Assembly (NCBI RefSeq): GCF_017592825.1
Contig: NZ_JAGFMD010000009.1
Coordinates: 145,439 to 209,438 of the forward strand
Length of the DNA: 64,000 bases
From: Roseivirga sp. E12
Lineage (GTDB): Bacteria; Bacteroidota; Bacteroidia; Cytophagales; Cyclobacteriaceae
Direction: 5' to 3'
Part shown: piece after piece, positions 9,186-18,144 of the stretch
Numbering within the stretch: the stretch's first letter is position 1
Layout of the letters: each line of letters opens with the position of its first letter
Made by a program: the position numbers and the translations under genes
Notes under the pieces: model-generated
Told to the model about the DNA's origin: nothing
The model's database searches: none
What the model saw: the letters and a program-made list of their open reading frames with translations, nothing else

Positions 9186-10244
9186 ATGTTTAAAAAACTA
9201 CTCTTAGGTTTTCTTGTCATTTCTATTTGTGGATGTAAGACTCAAAAGACTGAGTTCGAAGAACCAGATGTTGAATCTTTAAGAAAGGATATTCAACCAA
9301 CATCTGTCGCCATAGCAACCGCCACTTATCGTCCTTTTGAGTTCCTAATCAACTCATCGGGAACAATCAGCTCTGAAAACGAGCTAAAAATCTCATTCCA
9401 GAGCTCTGGCTATTTGGAAAGGCTCAGTATTAAGAATGGAGACCGAGTAAGTAAAGGGCAAGTGATTGGAGAACTTGAAAACACCCAACAGGAGTTTGCC
9501 AAAGAAAAAGCTCAAGTCGCTTATGAAAAAGCCTATATCACGTTTAGAGATGACTCTTTGGGTCGGTTGAGCAATATGAACGATGTGGTGGTCAATACTA
9601 TGACTTTAAAAGCTGGCCTTAGAGATGCGGAAATTAATCTTCGTGAAGCACAGATCAACCTAGACAACACCATTATAAAGTCTCCAATTGATGGAATTGT
9701 GGCCGAAATGAAAGAAAAGAAGGGAGATGTAATCAGCGCAGGAAAAGAACTCTGCGTAGTCTACGATGACAAAAACCTTGAACTAACGGCCAAAATCCTC
9801 GAATCAGACTACAAGCATTTAAAATTAGGTTTGATCGCAGACATCTATCCATTAGCCTTCAAAAATCAATCATTTGAGGCCTACCTAAAAGAAGTCAATC
9901 CAAAGGTCGATGAGAATGGCATGATAGAACTGAAACTCAAGCTTAGAGAAACACAAGGTTTATTACCCGGAATGAATGCCAATGCAATTATTCGGGTTCC
10001 CCAGGCGAAAAACATCATAGTACCTAGAGAGGCCTTGGTTATCAAATCTCGAAGGCAGGTCGTATTTACTTATGAAAATGGATTTGCCAAGTGGAAGTAT
10101 GTGGAAGTGGGTTTAGACAACGGAGTTGACATTGAAATTCTAAGCGGTCTTAATGATGGTGATCAGGTCATCGTTTCTGAAAACCTTCAGTTGGCGCATG
10201 ATGCTCAAGTTTCCATAGCCACTGAAATTGGCAATAACAACTAA
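9186..10244 (+). CDS. RND periplasmic adaptor (membrane fusion protein) lipoprotein
   Basis: A 352-residue HlyD/AcrA-type adaptor. The N-terminus has a lipobox ISICGC followed by KTQKTE, so it is probably a lipoprotein. Then come a lipoyl-like half-motif (about residues 75-105, with ISFQSSGYLERLSIKNGDRV), a short alpha-hairpin (about 100-165), the second lipoyl half (SPIDGIVAEMKEKKGDVI, about 172-190), and a beta-barrel domain. It connects the inner-membrane RND pump to an outer-membrane channel. The second RND gene starts 5 bp after its stop, so these two form an operon; the first RND gene is divergent. Confidence 0.92.
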   Translation: MFKKLLLGFLVISICGCKTQKTEFEEPDVESLRKDIQPTSVAIATATYRPFEFLINSSGTISSENELKISFQSSGYLERLSIKNGDRVSKGQVIGELENTQQEFAKEKAQVAYEKAYITFRDDSLGRLSNMNDVVVNTMTLKAGLRDAEINLREAQINLDNTIIKSPIDGIVAEMKEKKGDVISAGKELCVVYDDKNLELTAKILESDYKHLKLGLIADIYPLAFKNQSFEAYLKEVNPKVDENGMIELKLKLRETQGLLPGMNANAIIRVPQAKNIIVPREALVIKSRRQVVFTYENGFAKWKYVEVGLDNGVDIEILSGLNDGDQVIVSENLQLAHDAQVSIATEIGNNN

Positions 10245-10249
10245 GGCTG

Positions 10250-13200
10250 ATGGTAAGATTCCTGATCCAAAGACCCATTGCCGTCTTTTTGTCCTTTATA
10301 GGTATACTATTTTTTAGTGTACTCGCCATTAGGAATCTTCCTGTTTCACTACTACCAAGCATTGAAGTACCCTCGGTAGTTATCAAAGTCGACTACCCAA
10401 ACAATCCGGCACAGATTATTGAAAACAGTATTCTAAAGTCCATTCGGAGCGAGTTAAACTCACTGAATAACCTAAAATCCATTGAAAGTACAGCTAGCAG
10501 CGAAACAGGATTGATTAAGCTTCAATTCGACTATGGTACTCGAATGGATTTGGCCTATATAGAAATCAATGAAAAAGTCGATCGTCTTCAGGAATCTCTC
10601 CCTCGTGATATGGATCGACCAAGAATTATTCGGATCAATACATCCGACATCCCGATCATTAGGATACAGGTTTTGCCCAAGAATGATTCTGATCTAGTCG
10701 CTTTATCACAACTCTCCGAACGGGTTTTAAAAAAGCGAATCGAACAGATTGAAGGCGTATCCATTGTAGATATTAATGGCTATCGCGAGCAATTCATCTC
10801 GATAGAACCCAACGCTGCACAGCTTTCTGCACTGAACATATCTGAGTCCCAAATCGAAAGCGTGCTCAATAGCGCCAACAGAGAGCTTGGTCAACTTTCG
10901 ATTAAAGATGGCCAGTACCGATACTTTGTTCGAATGGCCAATCGACTGGATGACATTGAAGAAATTAAAAAGCTACCGTTATCTACTCCAAATGGAGAAG
11001 TGGTGAGCCTTGAACAATTAGCCGATGTCAAGTTCGAGACAGAAAAAGTTCTGAGTTACCACCTTTTTGGCCAACAAGAAGGACTGGTCATTACTGTTCA
11101 CAAGCAGAATAGCGCTAAGATGACTGAGCTCGTTCCTTTGGTCTACGAAGCAATTGAAATATTCAAAACTGATTATCCTGATGTCGATTTCGAACTGACC
11201 CAAGACCAATCCACCTTACTCAATGCCGGCATTGACAATTTGACTACCAGCTTGATCTATGGTGGCATTTTCGCATTTGGAGTGCTCTTTCTGTTCATGG
11301 GCAATTTCAAAATGCCAATCATTATGGGGATTACCCTTCCAGTCTCCTTGGTGATTAGCTTCCTGCTTTTTAGAGCAGTAGGACTGACGATAAATATTAT
11401 CTCCTTAAGTGGACTTGCACTTGGACTAGGAATGCTTATCGACAATGCAATCATTGTCATCGATAACATTACTCGAAAACGAAAGGACGGGCTTGACATC
11501 ATCGAAGCCTGCATAAGTGGAGTGAATGAAGTAATGGCACCACTGATCAGTTCGGTATTAACCACTTTGGCGGTTTTTGTTCCTCTCGTTTTCTTAAATG
11601 GTCTGTCTGGGGCGCTCTTCTATGACCAAGCAGTTTCTGTTGCAATAATCCTGGGCACTTCCTTAATGGTTGCGTTCATCTTGTTACCCCTGCTCTATCG
11701 CATATTCTTTCAAAAATCTAAAGGACAAGTCAAAGAAGACAGCTTATTCTTCAGGCTTATATTAAAGGTTTATAAAGCCTTTTACAATCTGATCTGGAAA
11801 TTCAAAGTCATAAGCTTTATCCTTTTGATCGGCTTGATACCGCTTACCTATTTTATCCTAATCGGGTTTGAAAAAACGGGCCTTCCAGATATTGAAAAAA
11901 CGGAAACCCTTCTAACTATCAATTGGAATGAACCGATCGATGCTGAAGTCAATAAAACCAGAGTCGGTGATTTGATTGATGCCCTAGAGGTAGAGGCTAT
12001 TACGGAATCTGATATTGGTATCAGTCAGTTTCTATTGGCTGTCGAAGATGGCAGAGTCGAGAATGCTCAAGTCTATTTGAAATTCAGCACACGCGAAGAG
12101 AAAGTCGAGACCGAGCAATGGATCTCCAATTTCTTCCTGCAAAGGCACCCCAATGCTTCAACAGAAATCGAAGATGCCCCCAATGCTTTTGACCAAATAT
12201 TTAAATCTCAAGGACAATATTTTGTTGCTAAATGGAAGAACCTAGGTCAAGGTGAGCTGATGAGTGAAGATGATCTATCGTCATTACAGCAAGACGTTCT
12301 AGAACTCACTAACACTCCAGCCCAAGGGGGTAAAGGCTTTCTTTTTGAAGAGTCTCTTGAAGCTACAATTGACAATGAGGCCCTGGCATTTTATGGTATT
12401 CCTGAGGGCACCTTCAAAAGCGCACTAGCCAATGCATTGGATGGCTTTTTAGTAACGGAGATCAGGCGTTTTGGAGAAGTTATTCCAATTAAGATTCAAA
12501 GGTCAAAAGGAGACCTACAACAGCAACTAAGAGATGTTTATGTCACTGGTAGGGAAAGACAACAATATCCTCTTTCTCAATTCATCAAGGTTGAGTTTAT
12601 CAAGGTTGAAAAGAACATCACCGCAGATAGAACTGGGCCTTATCAATCTTTGGAATGGGAGTCATTATCTGATAACGACATAGAAAAACTCACCAATGAA
12701 CTGCCAAAAGTCGCAGCCAAATATGGCTTAGTAGTTGACTTTAGCGGCACCTTTTTTGAAGATCAGGAGAACCTTCGCCAGTTGATTTTTATTCTTGTTA
12801 TCTCTGTGGCGCTGCTCTATTTTATTTTGGCAGCTCAGTTTGAGTCATTGGTGCAACCTCTGATTGTCATCTTTACGCTCCCACTTGGTATTCTAGGGGC
12901 TTTGCTGGTGCTTCAGCTTGCTGGTGTTACATTAAACGTAATGTCTGCCATTGGCATTATCGTTATGCTGGGCATCATGGTGAATGATGCAATTCTGAAA
13001 ATCGATACCATCAACCGACTCAGAGTAGTCCCTAACCAAAAGAGTTCTTCTAAAGAAATTCTATCAGTAGCAATTGCAAAAACAGGTCAGATCAGACTCA
13101 AGCCAATTCTGATGACTTCCATCACTACCATTCTAGCCTTATTACCTGTGATCTTTTCTTCAGGTATTGGTGCTGACCTGCAAAGACCACTAGTATTCTC

Positions 13201-13285
13201 AGTAATTGGGGGCTTAACGATTGGTACTTTCACAGCACTATACTTTGTGCCGCTGGCGTATTGGTTTGTGAGTAGCAAAAAATGA
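10250..13285 (+). CDS. RND-family efflux permease (second of two)
   Basis: A 1011-residue AcrB-like RND pump. TM1 is at about residues 10-30 (PIAVFLSFIGILFFSVLAIR), the TM4 proton-relay helix contains GLGMLIDNAIIVIDN (about residues 387-401), and TM8-TM12 occupy the last approximately 170 residues, ending with FVPLAYWFVSSKK. It is translated 5 bp after the adaptor. Two RND permeases with one adaptor resembles two-pump (MdtBC-like) arrangements, but the pair here is divergent. The last 60 bp of this gene are duplicated as decayed copies at 16175 and 18784 (see findings). Confidence 0.93.
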   Translation: MVRFLIQRPIAVFLSFIGILFFSVLAIRNLPVSLLPSIEVPSVVIKVDYPNNPAQIIENSILKSIRSELNSLNNLKSIESTASSETGLIKLQFDYGTRMDLAYIEINEKVDRLQESLPRDMDRPRIIRINTSDIPIIRIQVLPKNDSDLVALSQLSERVLKKRIEQIEGVSIVDINGYREQFISIEPNAAQLSALNISESQIESVLNSANRELGQLSIKDGQYRYFVRMANRLDDIEEIKKLPLSTPNGEVVSLEQLADVKFETEKVLSYHLFGQQEGLVITVHKQNSAKMTELVPLVYEAIEIFKTDYPDVDFELTQDQSTLLNAGIDNLTTSLIYGGIFAFGVLFLFMGNFKMPIIMGITLPVSLVISFLLFRAVGLTINIISLSGLALGLGMLIDNAIIVIDNITRKRKDGLDIIEACISGVNEVMAPLISSVLTTLAVFVPLVFLNGLSGALFYDQAVSVAIILGTSLMVAFILLPLLYRIFFQKSKGQVKEDSLFFRLILKVYKAFYNLIWKFKVISFILLIGLIPLTYFILIGFEKTGLPDIEKTETLLTINWNEPIDAEVNKTRVGDLIDALEVEAITESDIGISQFLLAVEDGRVENAQVYLKFSTREEKVETEQWISNFFLQRHPNASTEIEDAPNAFDQIFKSQGQYFVAKWKNLGQGELMSEDDLSSLQQDVLELTNTPAQGGKGFLFEESLEATIDNEALAFYGIPEGTFKSALANALDGFLVTEIRRFGEVIPIKIQRSKGDLQQQLRDVYVTGRERQQYPLSQFIKVEFIKVEKNITADRTGPYQSLEWESLSDNDIEKLTNELPKVAAKYGLVVDFSGTFFEDQENLRQLIFILVISVALLYFILAAQFESLVQPLIVIFTLPLGILGALLVLQLAGVTLNVMSAIGIIVMLGIMVNDAILKIDTINRLRVVPNQKSSSKEILSVAIAKTGQIRLKPILMTSITTILALLPVIFSSGIGADLQRPLVFSVIGGLTIGTFTALYFVPLAYWFVSSKK

Positions 13286-13508
13286 ATGGTGTGAGTAATG
13301 GATGTCACCTCCTTTACGCAAATAGCAAAAATGAAAAACTTCGAATTTGTCATAGCGTAAGGTCCAGAATGAACAGTTTCTTCAAACCATATTTACTCAT
13401 CTCTGATAACCACAATGTAAATATCAAAATGAAGAATTGAATTCGGAAGGAATAGAAAGTATTTTAAAGTACAGGCAAAACTTAACCTCAATCAAATCAC
13501 AGACAAGA

Positions 13509-13534
13509 AAACCTCAGCTTTTGAGCTGAGGTTT
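13509..13534 (-). terminator. Rho-independent terminator for the peptide genes
   Basis: A perfect 11-bp stem (arms AAACCTCAGCT and AGCTGAGGTTT) with a 4-base loop. On the minus strand it is followed by TTTTCTTGTCT-like T-rich sequence, so it fits the end of the minus-strand peptide operon whose last gene ends at 13673. The 387-bp gap 13286-13672 holds this hairpin and no convincing gene; two short plus-strand reading frames at about 13581-13834 overlap the peptide gene antisense and are not believed. Confidence 0.8.
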
Positions 13535-13672
13535 AAAATACTTCAAATTTGAAGCCGTATATACAGAAACTGTTCAAAGGGTGCACCTACAAAATTTCAA
13601 CTTTATAGTTCAATTTATCTATTGCGAGCCCTACAGACAGCTCAAATTCAACGATGTGAACCGAGCCATTAC

Positions 13673-13906
13673 TTACTCAATCTCAGGATCTATTACGCAG
13701 TCCTGGCTTTCGACACACGGTCCATTAGGATCTACCTTATTACAGGTAAAACCAATACCGCCCTCATTGTCAACGCAAAAACGAATCTTATATCTATCAC
13801 CCTCAAAAGCCTGAGCTTCAAAAGGACTAAATAACAACAGTCCAAATGCACAAAGCATTAGCATGGACATAAATCTAATTTTTATTTTTCTTTTCATGAT
13901 ATTCAC
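13673..13906 (-). CDS. Short exported Cys-containing peptide, module A second copy
   Basis: A 77-residue peptide with a signal peptide (hydrophobic core SMLMLCAFGLLLF, cleavage after AQA) and a mature part of about 45 residues: FEGDRYKIRFCVDN, a GFTCNKVDPNGPC stretch and a terminal CVIDPEIE. Four Cys in the mature part could form disulfides. It shares the GDRYKI--C and DP-GPC pattern with the neighbour at 13909-14127, 2 bp upstream, so the two are paralogues in one operon. Short exported peptides of this kind occur beside 6-bladed propeller lipoproteins in Bacteroidota (compare NVEALA-type peptides), but the NVEALA motif itself is not seen. Function unknown. Confidence 0.72.
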   Translation of the reverse strand: MNIMKRKIKIRFMSMLMLCAFGLLLFSPFEAQAFEGDRYKIRFCVDNEGGIGFTCNKVDPNGPCVESQDCVIDPEIE

Positions 13907-13908
13907 AT

Positions 13909-14127
13909 TTACTCAATTGTTGGGGTTTCACATACTGTCTGTTCATCACAGGGACCTGAAGGATCTGTCGCTCCACATTTTCCACCCATTTTGCCTTCAT
14001 CTGTGGTACACTTCTCAATTTTGTAACGGTCACCAAACTCATATGCCTTCACCTGATTTGGACTAAGCATCAATGCTCCTACGCTCAACAACATGGCTGC
14101 AGAAAGCATTTTCATATTTTTATTCAT
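13909..14127 (-). CDS. Short exported Cys-containing peptide, module A first copy
   Basis: A 72-residue peptide: signal sequence with core AAMLLSVGALML and cleavage near VKA, then mature residues FGDRYKIEKC, a KCGATDPSGPC segment and a C-terminal CETPTIE. The mature part contains four Cys. It is the first gene of the two-peptide operon; the conserved leader element at 14148-14178 lies 20 bp upstream of its ATG. Same family as 13673-13906. It is too short for a catalytic domain and is more likely a structural, signalling or ligand peptide. Confidence 0.72.
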   Translation of the reverse strand: MNKNMKMLSAAMLLSVGALMLSPNQVKAYEFGDRYKIEKCTTDEGKMGGKCGATDPSGPCDEQTVCETPTIE

Positions 14128-14147
14128 AATAAAACGATTTATTTATC

Positions 14148-14178
14148 CCTACTCTATTCATGGGTTTTCGGAATCCCC
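14148..14178 (-). promoter_or_regulatory. Conserved leader/promoter element, copy A
   Basis: Read on the minus strand, this element contains GATTCCGAAAACCC followed by a variable 4-5 bases and ATAGAGTAGG. Two other copies are at 18526-18557 and 21403-21434, each before the first peptide gene of a module. The element ends 20 bp upstream of the ATG at 14127. Fixed spacing to the start codon suggests a core promoter for an alternative sigma factor or an operator overlapping the promoter. Function is inferred from conservation only. Confidence 0.6.
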
Positions 14179-14191
14179 AATGCTATACCTT

Positions 14192-14674
14192 TTATATTCT
14201 TTTCAAAAAATCATCATAACTGGCCTTCCCGAAAATGTCTATAAACTCAATCTTTCCGTTCTTATAGAGGATGTATTTATCTGAGGCATATACTAATCCT
14301 AATGACTCAAATAGGCCCTCATTGTCAATTAAATAATGAGCATCCGAGTCGTCTAAGACCCCTTTAAACTCAGTCCATAAATCATGTCCACTTGGATTTT
14401 TTATTATAAAAAATGTTGATTCATTTAATTCATGAACCCTTTCTGATAAAAATGCTATGTTTTCCTTAACACACCCGCACTCCCTCAAAATCAAATACAC
14501 AACGTTTTTAGGTACAAAACCATCTGACACTATATAATCACTATATACCTTGTTCAACTGATTAATTTCTTCCGGACTTATACTATCTAAATTATTGTTA
14601 TCAACGCTAGAACCGCATGACCAACATAAGGTCAAAAACAACAATCCAATCATATTCCATCGAATAATTCTCAT
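14192..14674 (-). CDS. Lipoprotein, thioredoxin-like fold suspected
   Basis: A 160-residue lipoprotein: hydrophobic N-terminus ending with WSC, then GSSVDNNN. The central part has ILRECGCVKENI, placed where the redox motif of thioredoxin-like proteins lies, followed by strand-helix-strand patterns (TFFIIKN, KYILYKNGKIEFID). The Cys-Gly-Cys replaces the canonical CxxC. It lies 12 bp downstream of the propeller-like gene 14687-15847 and occupies the same position in module A as the CxTC proteins at 16283 and 18965 do in modules B and C. Redox function is unproven. Confidence 0.65.
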   Translation of the reverse strand: MRIIRWNMIGLLFLTLCWSCGSSVDNNNLDSISPEEINQLNKVYSDYIVSDGFVPKNVVYLILRECGCVKENIAFLSERVHELNESTFFIIKNPSGHDLWTEFKGVLDDSDAHYLIDNEGLFESLGLVYASDKYILYKNGKIEFIDIFGKASYDDFLKRI

Positions 14675-14686
14675 ATTAATTCCTTA

Positions 14687-15847
14687 TTAAATTGTAACTT
14701 TAAAAAACTTGCATACCCCTTGTTCATTAACAAAAAACTGAACCCAGATTTCACTCTTAATTGAAAACGCCAAATTGTGATTAACCATACTGAAGGGAAG
14801 TTGCCATTCGGAAAACGTAGAATTTTCAAGGTCAATAACCGATAGATTTACAGGCTTCTTTCTATTGGCATCTCTGAAATCTGAATTGTTATTTGGAAAA
14901 TTAGATCTAAAAAGCCTCACCAACTTCCTGTCTACTAAGGGCAATAAAATCCCATAATCGGGACTCATTATAGCATGCCTCATTTTAGCATCTTCTTGCA
15001 CAGTTTGGTCGAAATCCATTTTTTGCGTCTCATCTTCGATATACTCAGAACTCATAGTAAATATTCTTTCCGTTTCCTGATCCCTATCAAATTCAAAAAC
15101 CTTTGATAGAGCTGGAAAACTGGCATATGACTTAGATCCAATATGACTGATTACTGGTTGATCTAGATATCCATAGTAATACTCGCGATACTCATCAGGA
15201 AAAGTGAAAGGAAGCACTTTCATTTCTGAAGAAGAAAGTTCATATTTCCCAATCAAGCTAGTTCCATAAAATTCCTCAGGACTGGCTGTCCCAGAAATAC
15301 TGGTACTATATAAGCCCATTAGAAAGCTTTTGTCTGTGTCGTCATATGAGAAACTTGAATTCCCATATCCATCAAACATGTAACGATTGGAAAAACGGTC
15401 TTCTCCATATCTGAAATCCCATTTATTCAACAGATCACCCGTTGCATTCAATAAGTAGATGGAATAATCTGAGAGAATAAAAATACTATCTCTAGAATAG
15501 TAATCTATCGCATTGACCGTCCGAATCCCTTTAGGTCCTTCTTGTTCTAGACTAAGCGAGGACAAATATTCTTGCTGCGATAAGGAAAAGAAAGATATTG
15601 CATGAACTCTTTCATGGTACCCAGCATAAAAAGCACCTTCAGAATCTTCAAGAATAGAAAGTATTGGAAAGTACTCTGGAACACCTTCAGGGACCGAAAT
15701 TTCGACAACTTGGGTTTTTACCGTCATCTTCTTCCCGGACTCTCTCAATAATATAGGTTCAATAAACCCTTTCTCTCTCTCCCTACAAGCTGAAAAGAGT
15801 ATAACATAAAAAATCAGGCAAGCGATTGAAAACCTCACTCTATTCAT
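14687..15847 (-). CDS. Beta-propeller-like lipoprotein (DUF4221 / 6-bladed propeller group)
   Basis: A 386-residue lipoprotein with lipobox FSAC at about residue 20. Sequence features such as repeated blades with DG--S patterns, LIGKYELSSSEMKVLPF and IGSKSYASFPALSKVFEFD resemble the DUF4221 proteins and 6-bladed propeller lipoproteins of Bacteroidota. It is probably anchored in the outer membrane or periplasm. It is upstream of, and apparently co-transcribed with, the 160-residue lipoprotein. No leader element of the peptide type is seen upstream in 15848-16060. Related in role, not closely in sequence, to the propellers in modules B and C. Confidence 0.75.
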   Translation of the reverse strand: MNRVRFSIACLIFYVILFSACREREKGFIEPILLRESGKKMTVKTQVVEISVPEGVPEYFPILSILEDSEGAFYAGYHERVHAISFFSLSQQEYLSSLSLEQEGPKGIRTVNAIDYYSRDSIFILSDYSIYLLNATGDLLNKWDFRYGEDRFSNRYMFDGYGNSSFSYDDTDKSFLMGLYSTSISGTASPEEFYGTSLIGKYELSSSEMKVLPFTFPDEYREYYYGYLDQPVISHIGSKSYASFPALSKVFEFDRDQETERIFTMSSEYIEDETQKMDFDQTVQEDAKMRHAIMSPDYGILLPLVDRKLVRLFRSNFPNNNSDFRDANRKKPVNLSVIDLENSTFSEWQLPFSMVNHNLAFSIKSEIWVQFFVNEQGVCKFFKVTI

Positions 15848-16060
15848 GGTAAACAGTTAATAATTTCAACTCTTGCGATAAATATAAATACTTTTTTGAA
15901 TTATTAAAATACTTTCTAGTACTTCTTTTATGCTCTTTACTAATTCTAATCTAATTTTGTCATAGAATTAATCTTCAATGCTTTTATTAAAAAAAAAAGC
16001 TCTTAACTATATTCTATACATAATCTAAAACATATTAATTTACTCTGAGGTATTTTCTTT
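15848..16060. other. AT-rich intergenic region, no gene
   Basis: About 210 bp of very AT-rich sequence between the module A propeller gene and the first duplication scar. It contains a run of ten A at about 15989-16000 and several short T runs, and probably holds the promoter of 15847. No conserved leader element, terminator hairpin or reading frame was recognised. Confidence 0.5.
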
Positions 16061-16168
16061 GACTCGATTACACACCAAGACTAATAGTCATTATCATTCA
16101 CAACCATGATAAAGCCCACTCTGACATCATGCCATCTTACCTCCATTGGTATAACTGATTATTGTAGC
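16061..16168 (+). repeat. Diverged copy of the htpG upstream region (scar 1, left part)
   Basis: GACTCGATTACACACCAAG and AATAGTCA at 16061-16090, then TGACATCATGCCATCTTAC and CATTGGTATAAC at 16122-16155, match in order the region 21721-21790 upstream of htpG (GCTCGATTAAACATCAA, TTAGTCA, TGACATCATGTCACCTTAC, CCTTGGTATGGC) apart from an insertion of about 27 bp. A decayed copy of the RND gene 3' end follows immediately. Such a junction is expected if a segment running from the RND 3' end to the htpG upstream region was duplicated in tandem. Confidence 0.6.
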
Positions 16169-16174
16169 CCACCC

Positions 16175-16237
16175 ATTGACACTTTCGCAGCCCTCTACTT
16201 TGTGCCTTTGGCTTATTGGTTTGTCAGTAGGAAGTGA
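16175..16237 (+). pseudogene. Remnant of the RND permease 3' end (scar 1)
   Basis: By my count 47 of the first 56 bases match the end of the RND gene at 13220-13275. Translation gives IDTFAALYFVPLAYWFVSRK and a stop, against TIGTFTALYFVPLAYWFVSS in the intact gene. The reading frame stays open upstream to 16106 and even resembles the RND residues KPILMTS (here KPTLTS), but most of the preceding sequence instead matches the htpG upstream region. It has no start or function and is a duplication relic. Confidence 0.8.
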
Positions 16238-16282
16238 GAAAAGCAAAAAGAACTTACCAACCTATTAGCCCACACCATGTGA

Positions 16283-16843
16283 TTACCTGTGAGCCATTAG
16301 CTCATGATATTCACGACTTCTATTAGGAGTAGAAATACTTGCAAAAAATACTGCTCGTGGGCTTTCACCACCTCCCAAAATAAAAAAAGTCGGATTCGTA
16401 AATCGAGTTAGAAGGTTTGACAGCGTGGAATGAATCATATAAGTAGGGAATTCAAAATCCCTTAATAATAAATACAGTTTTAAGTCTCTCATAGAGCTGT
16501 AATTGGCAAAGAGAATAAATTCTTCTTTCCCATAAACCTCTTTTATCAGTTCAAGTTCTTGATCAATGCAGGTGGAACATTGTATATCCGATATATAACC
16601 AATTACCCTGTTTTCTAAGTCAAGATGTTCTAGTCTCAATTCTAAACCTGTTGAAAGCTCCATTATTTTAGCACTCATTATCAGCGATTCCGTTTCGAAG
16701 GCATAAGTCAATGAATCCAAAATACTTAAGCCATCCAACTCTTCTAAATAGTCAGGATCTACCATCTTATTCTCAAGGCCGCCATTATGCTCGCAGGAAA
16801 CTAAGAGTGTCAAAAGCAATACCTTGACTACCGAATTTCGCAT
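16283..16843 (-). CDS. Thioredoxin-like lipoprotein of module B
   Basis: A 186-residue lipoprotein: N-terminus with lipobox LVSC followed by EHNGG. The core shows a thioredoxin-like pattern: strand RVIGYISD, the motif QCSTCIDQE (CxxC, Cys at about 98 and 101), strand FILFAN, and later NPTFFILGGG. It may act as a periplasmic disulfide oxidoreductase acting on the Cys-containing peptide of the module (inference). Its start overlaps the upstream propeller gene by 16 bp. The same CSTC motif recurs in the module C protein at 18965-19456. Confidence 0.78.
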   Translation of the reverse strand: MRNSVVKVLLLTLLVSCEHNGGLENKMVDPDYLEELDGLSILDSLTYAFETESLIMSAKIMELSTGLELRLEHLDLENRVIGYISDIQCSTCIDQELELIKEVYGKEEFILFANYSSMRDLKLYLLLRDFEFPTYMIHSTLSNLLTRFTNPTFFILGGGESPRAVFFASISTPNRSREYHELMAHR

Positions 16844-18057
16844 TTCATTATAATTGGATTGCTTAATTCATTGACCCCCTCCAACAACCTAAACACTTCT
16901 GGTCGAGCACTCTTCAATTCCCTAAGCAGTTTTTTGTCCTTGACTCCGGAGAGCTCTTTTTTTACTGCATACAACTGTTCTACTTCTAATGGAATGTAGA
17001 AATGATTGTCCTTCACGTAAATCGGAAAGTCGCTTACTCCGCCATACAACAGGTCGTCACTGATACCATTGTAACCACTGAATTTGTTTGTGCTTTTATC
17101 ATGAATGAGGGTGAGTATTGCCCCCTTGTGAAGGACCCTAAACAAAACATGTTTTTGGGACTCTAGAATTGGCCAATTAAAAAGAAATGTATATTCATGT
17201 TGCCGAGACTCTAAATTTCTGCCCTCTTGCAGGAGAAAAGTTGGCACTTGATTATCCGAGACAATTTTGTATCTCAACTCCACGGAATCACCAGACATTT
17301 GAAAAATGTCCACTCCCCATGGTTGAAAAAACAAGAAAGAATCTTGATGAACCGACTGGTTAGAAGTTAGAGGCTGTGAAGTGTACTTTGACATGGCAGT
17401 ACCCTCATTCCTAAGAAACCTATCCGAGATTTTGGGGCCCTCTAAAAAGATTATCTGATAATTCAAATCGCCATAACCTGTCGTATTATTACTGAAAGCC
17501 ATTTTTCCATCTTCAAACAAAAACATTGAGTGACTAAAAAAGGGGATCTCACTCCTAGCTATAAAACGATTATTTAGGTCATATTCAGACACTCTAAAGC
17601 CTCGATCCATTAGTAATATTCTAGAATCTCTAAACTCAATGTCTATAAGTTCATCATGTTCGTCTGGTCCTTGACCTTGTACGCCCACCTCAAACAGGAA
17701 ATCTCCATTTTCCCTGAACAGGAATGCCGATTTTGAAATTCTGTCGTCTAGGATTAGAATGTATCCGTTAGACATCTTCATTTTAGAAACCCTTCCAATT
17801 ATAATATGACTTGGAGTATTTAATTCAATGTAACTTCGGTTTAAAAATACTTCCGATACATTTCCAAAGGTGCGATCAATCTGCGAAGGGTATAATTCAA
17901 CAGCTTCTGAAGTAATTAACTTGCGTGGAGAACTCGCCACCAAGGTAAAATTCTTCATCCTTTCTGTGTTTAATCTATCATCTATATTATTACCGCTATA
18001 ACAGCCAGCAATCAGTGATGTGGAAACAAGAATGGCATAGAATGTCTTTCTAGTCAT
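16828..18057 (-). CDS. 6-bladed beta-propeller lipoprotein, module B
   Basis: A 409-residue lipoprotein (lipobox IAGC at about residue 19). It matches the 6-bladed beta-propeller family (PF17170 group): the diagnostic sequence GYILILDDRISKSAFLFRENG is followed by FEVGVQGQGPDEHDEL, then IEFRDSRILLMDRGFRVSEYD, as in the family pattern of repeated blades. It is probably exported and peripheral to the membrane. It is followed by the thioredoxin-like gene (16-bp overlap) and preceded by the peptide gene at 18145-18504, giving the order peptide, propeller, thioredoxin-like protein. Ligand unknown. Confidence 0.88.
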   Translation of the reverse strand: MTRKTFYAILVSTSLIAGCYSGNNIDDRLNTERMKNFTLVASSPRKLITSEAVELYPSQIDRTFGNVSEVFLNRSYIELNTPSHIIIGRVSKMKMSNGYILILDDRISKSAFLFRENGDFLFEVGVQGQGPDEHDELIDIEFRDSRILLMDRGFRVSEYDLNNRFIARSEIPFFSHSMFLFEDGKMAFSNNTTGYGDLNYQIIFLEGPKISDRFLRNEGTAMSKYTSQPLTSNQSVHQDSFLFFQPWGVDIFQMSGDSVELRYKIVSDNQVPTFLLQEGRNLESRQHEYTFLFNWPILESQKHVLFRVLHKGAILTLIHDKSTNKFSGYNGISDDLLYGGVSDFPIYVKDNHFYIPLEVEQLYAVKKELSGVKDKKLLRELKSARPEVFRLLEGVNELSNPIIMKCEIR

Positions 18058-18144
18058 ATGGTTGAATTAGAGGTCTGAAGAGTCATCAGACCTTAACCCC
18101 TATTCAAAGGGTTAAGGCTGAACTCAATATAAAAGTGAAGAGTA

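Noticed and set aside
13581..13834. Two short plus-strand genes antisense to the module A peptide
   Set aside because: They have no signal, domain or start context; the minus-strand peptide has a signal peptide and a paralogue next to it.
16061..16168. Sigma-54 promoter in scar 1
   Set aside because: TTGGTATAACTGATTATTG keeps the -24 box but has lost the -12 box spacing, and no gene follows downstream on that strand.
16106..16237. Short plus-strand gene of 43 codons
   Set aside because: Its last 20 codons are the decayed RND 3' end and the first part aligns with the htpG upstream region; it is a relic and not a gene.
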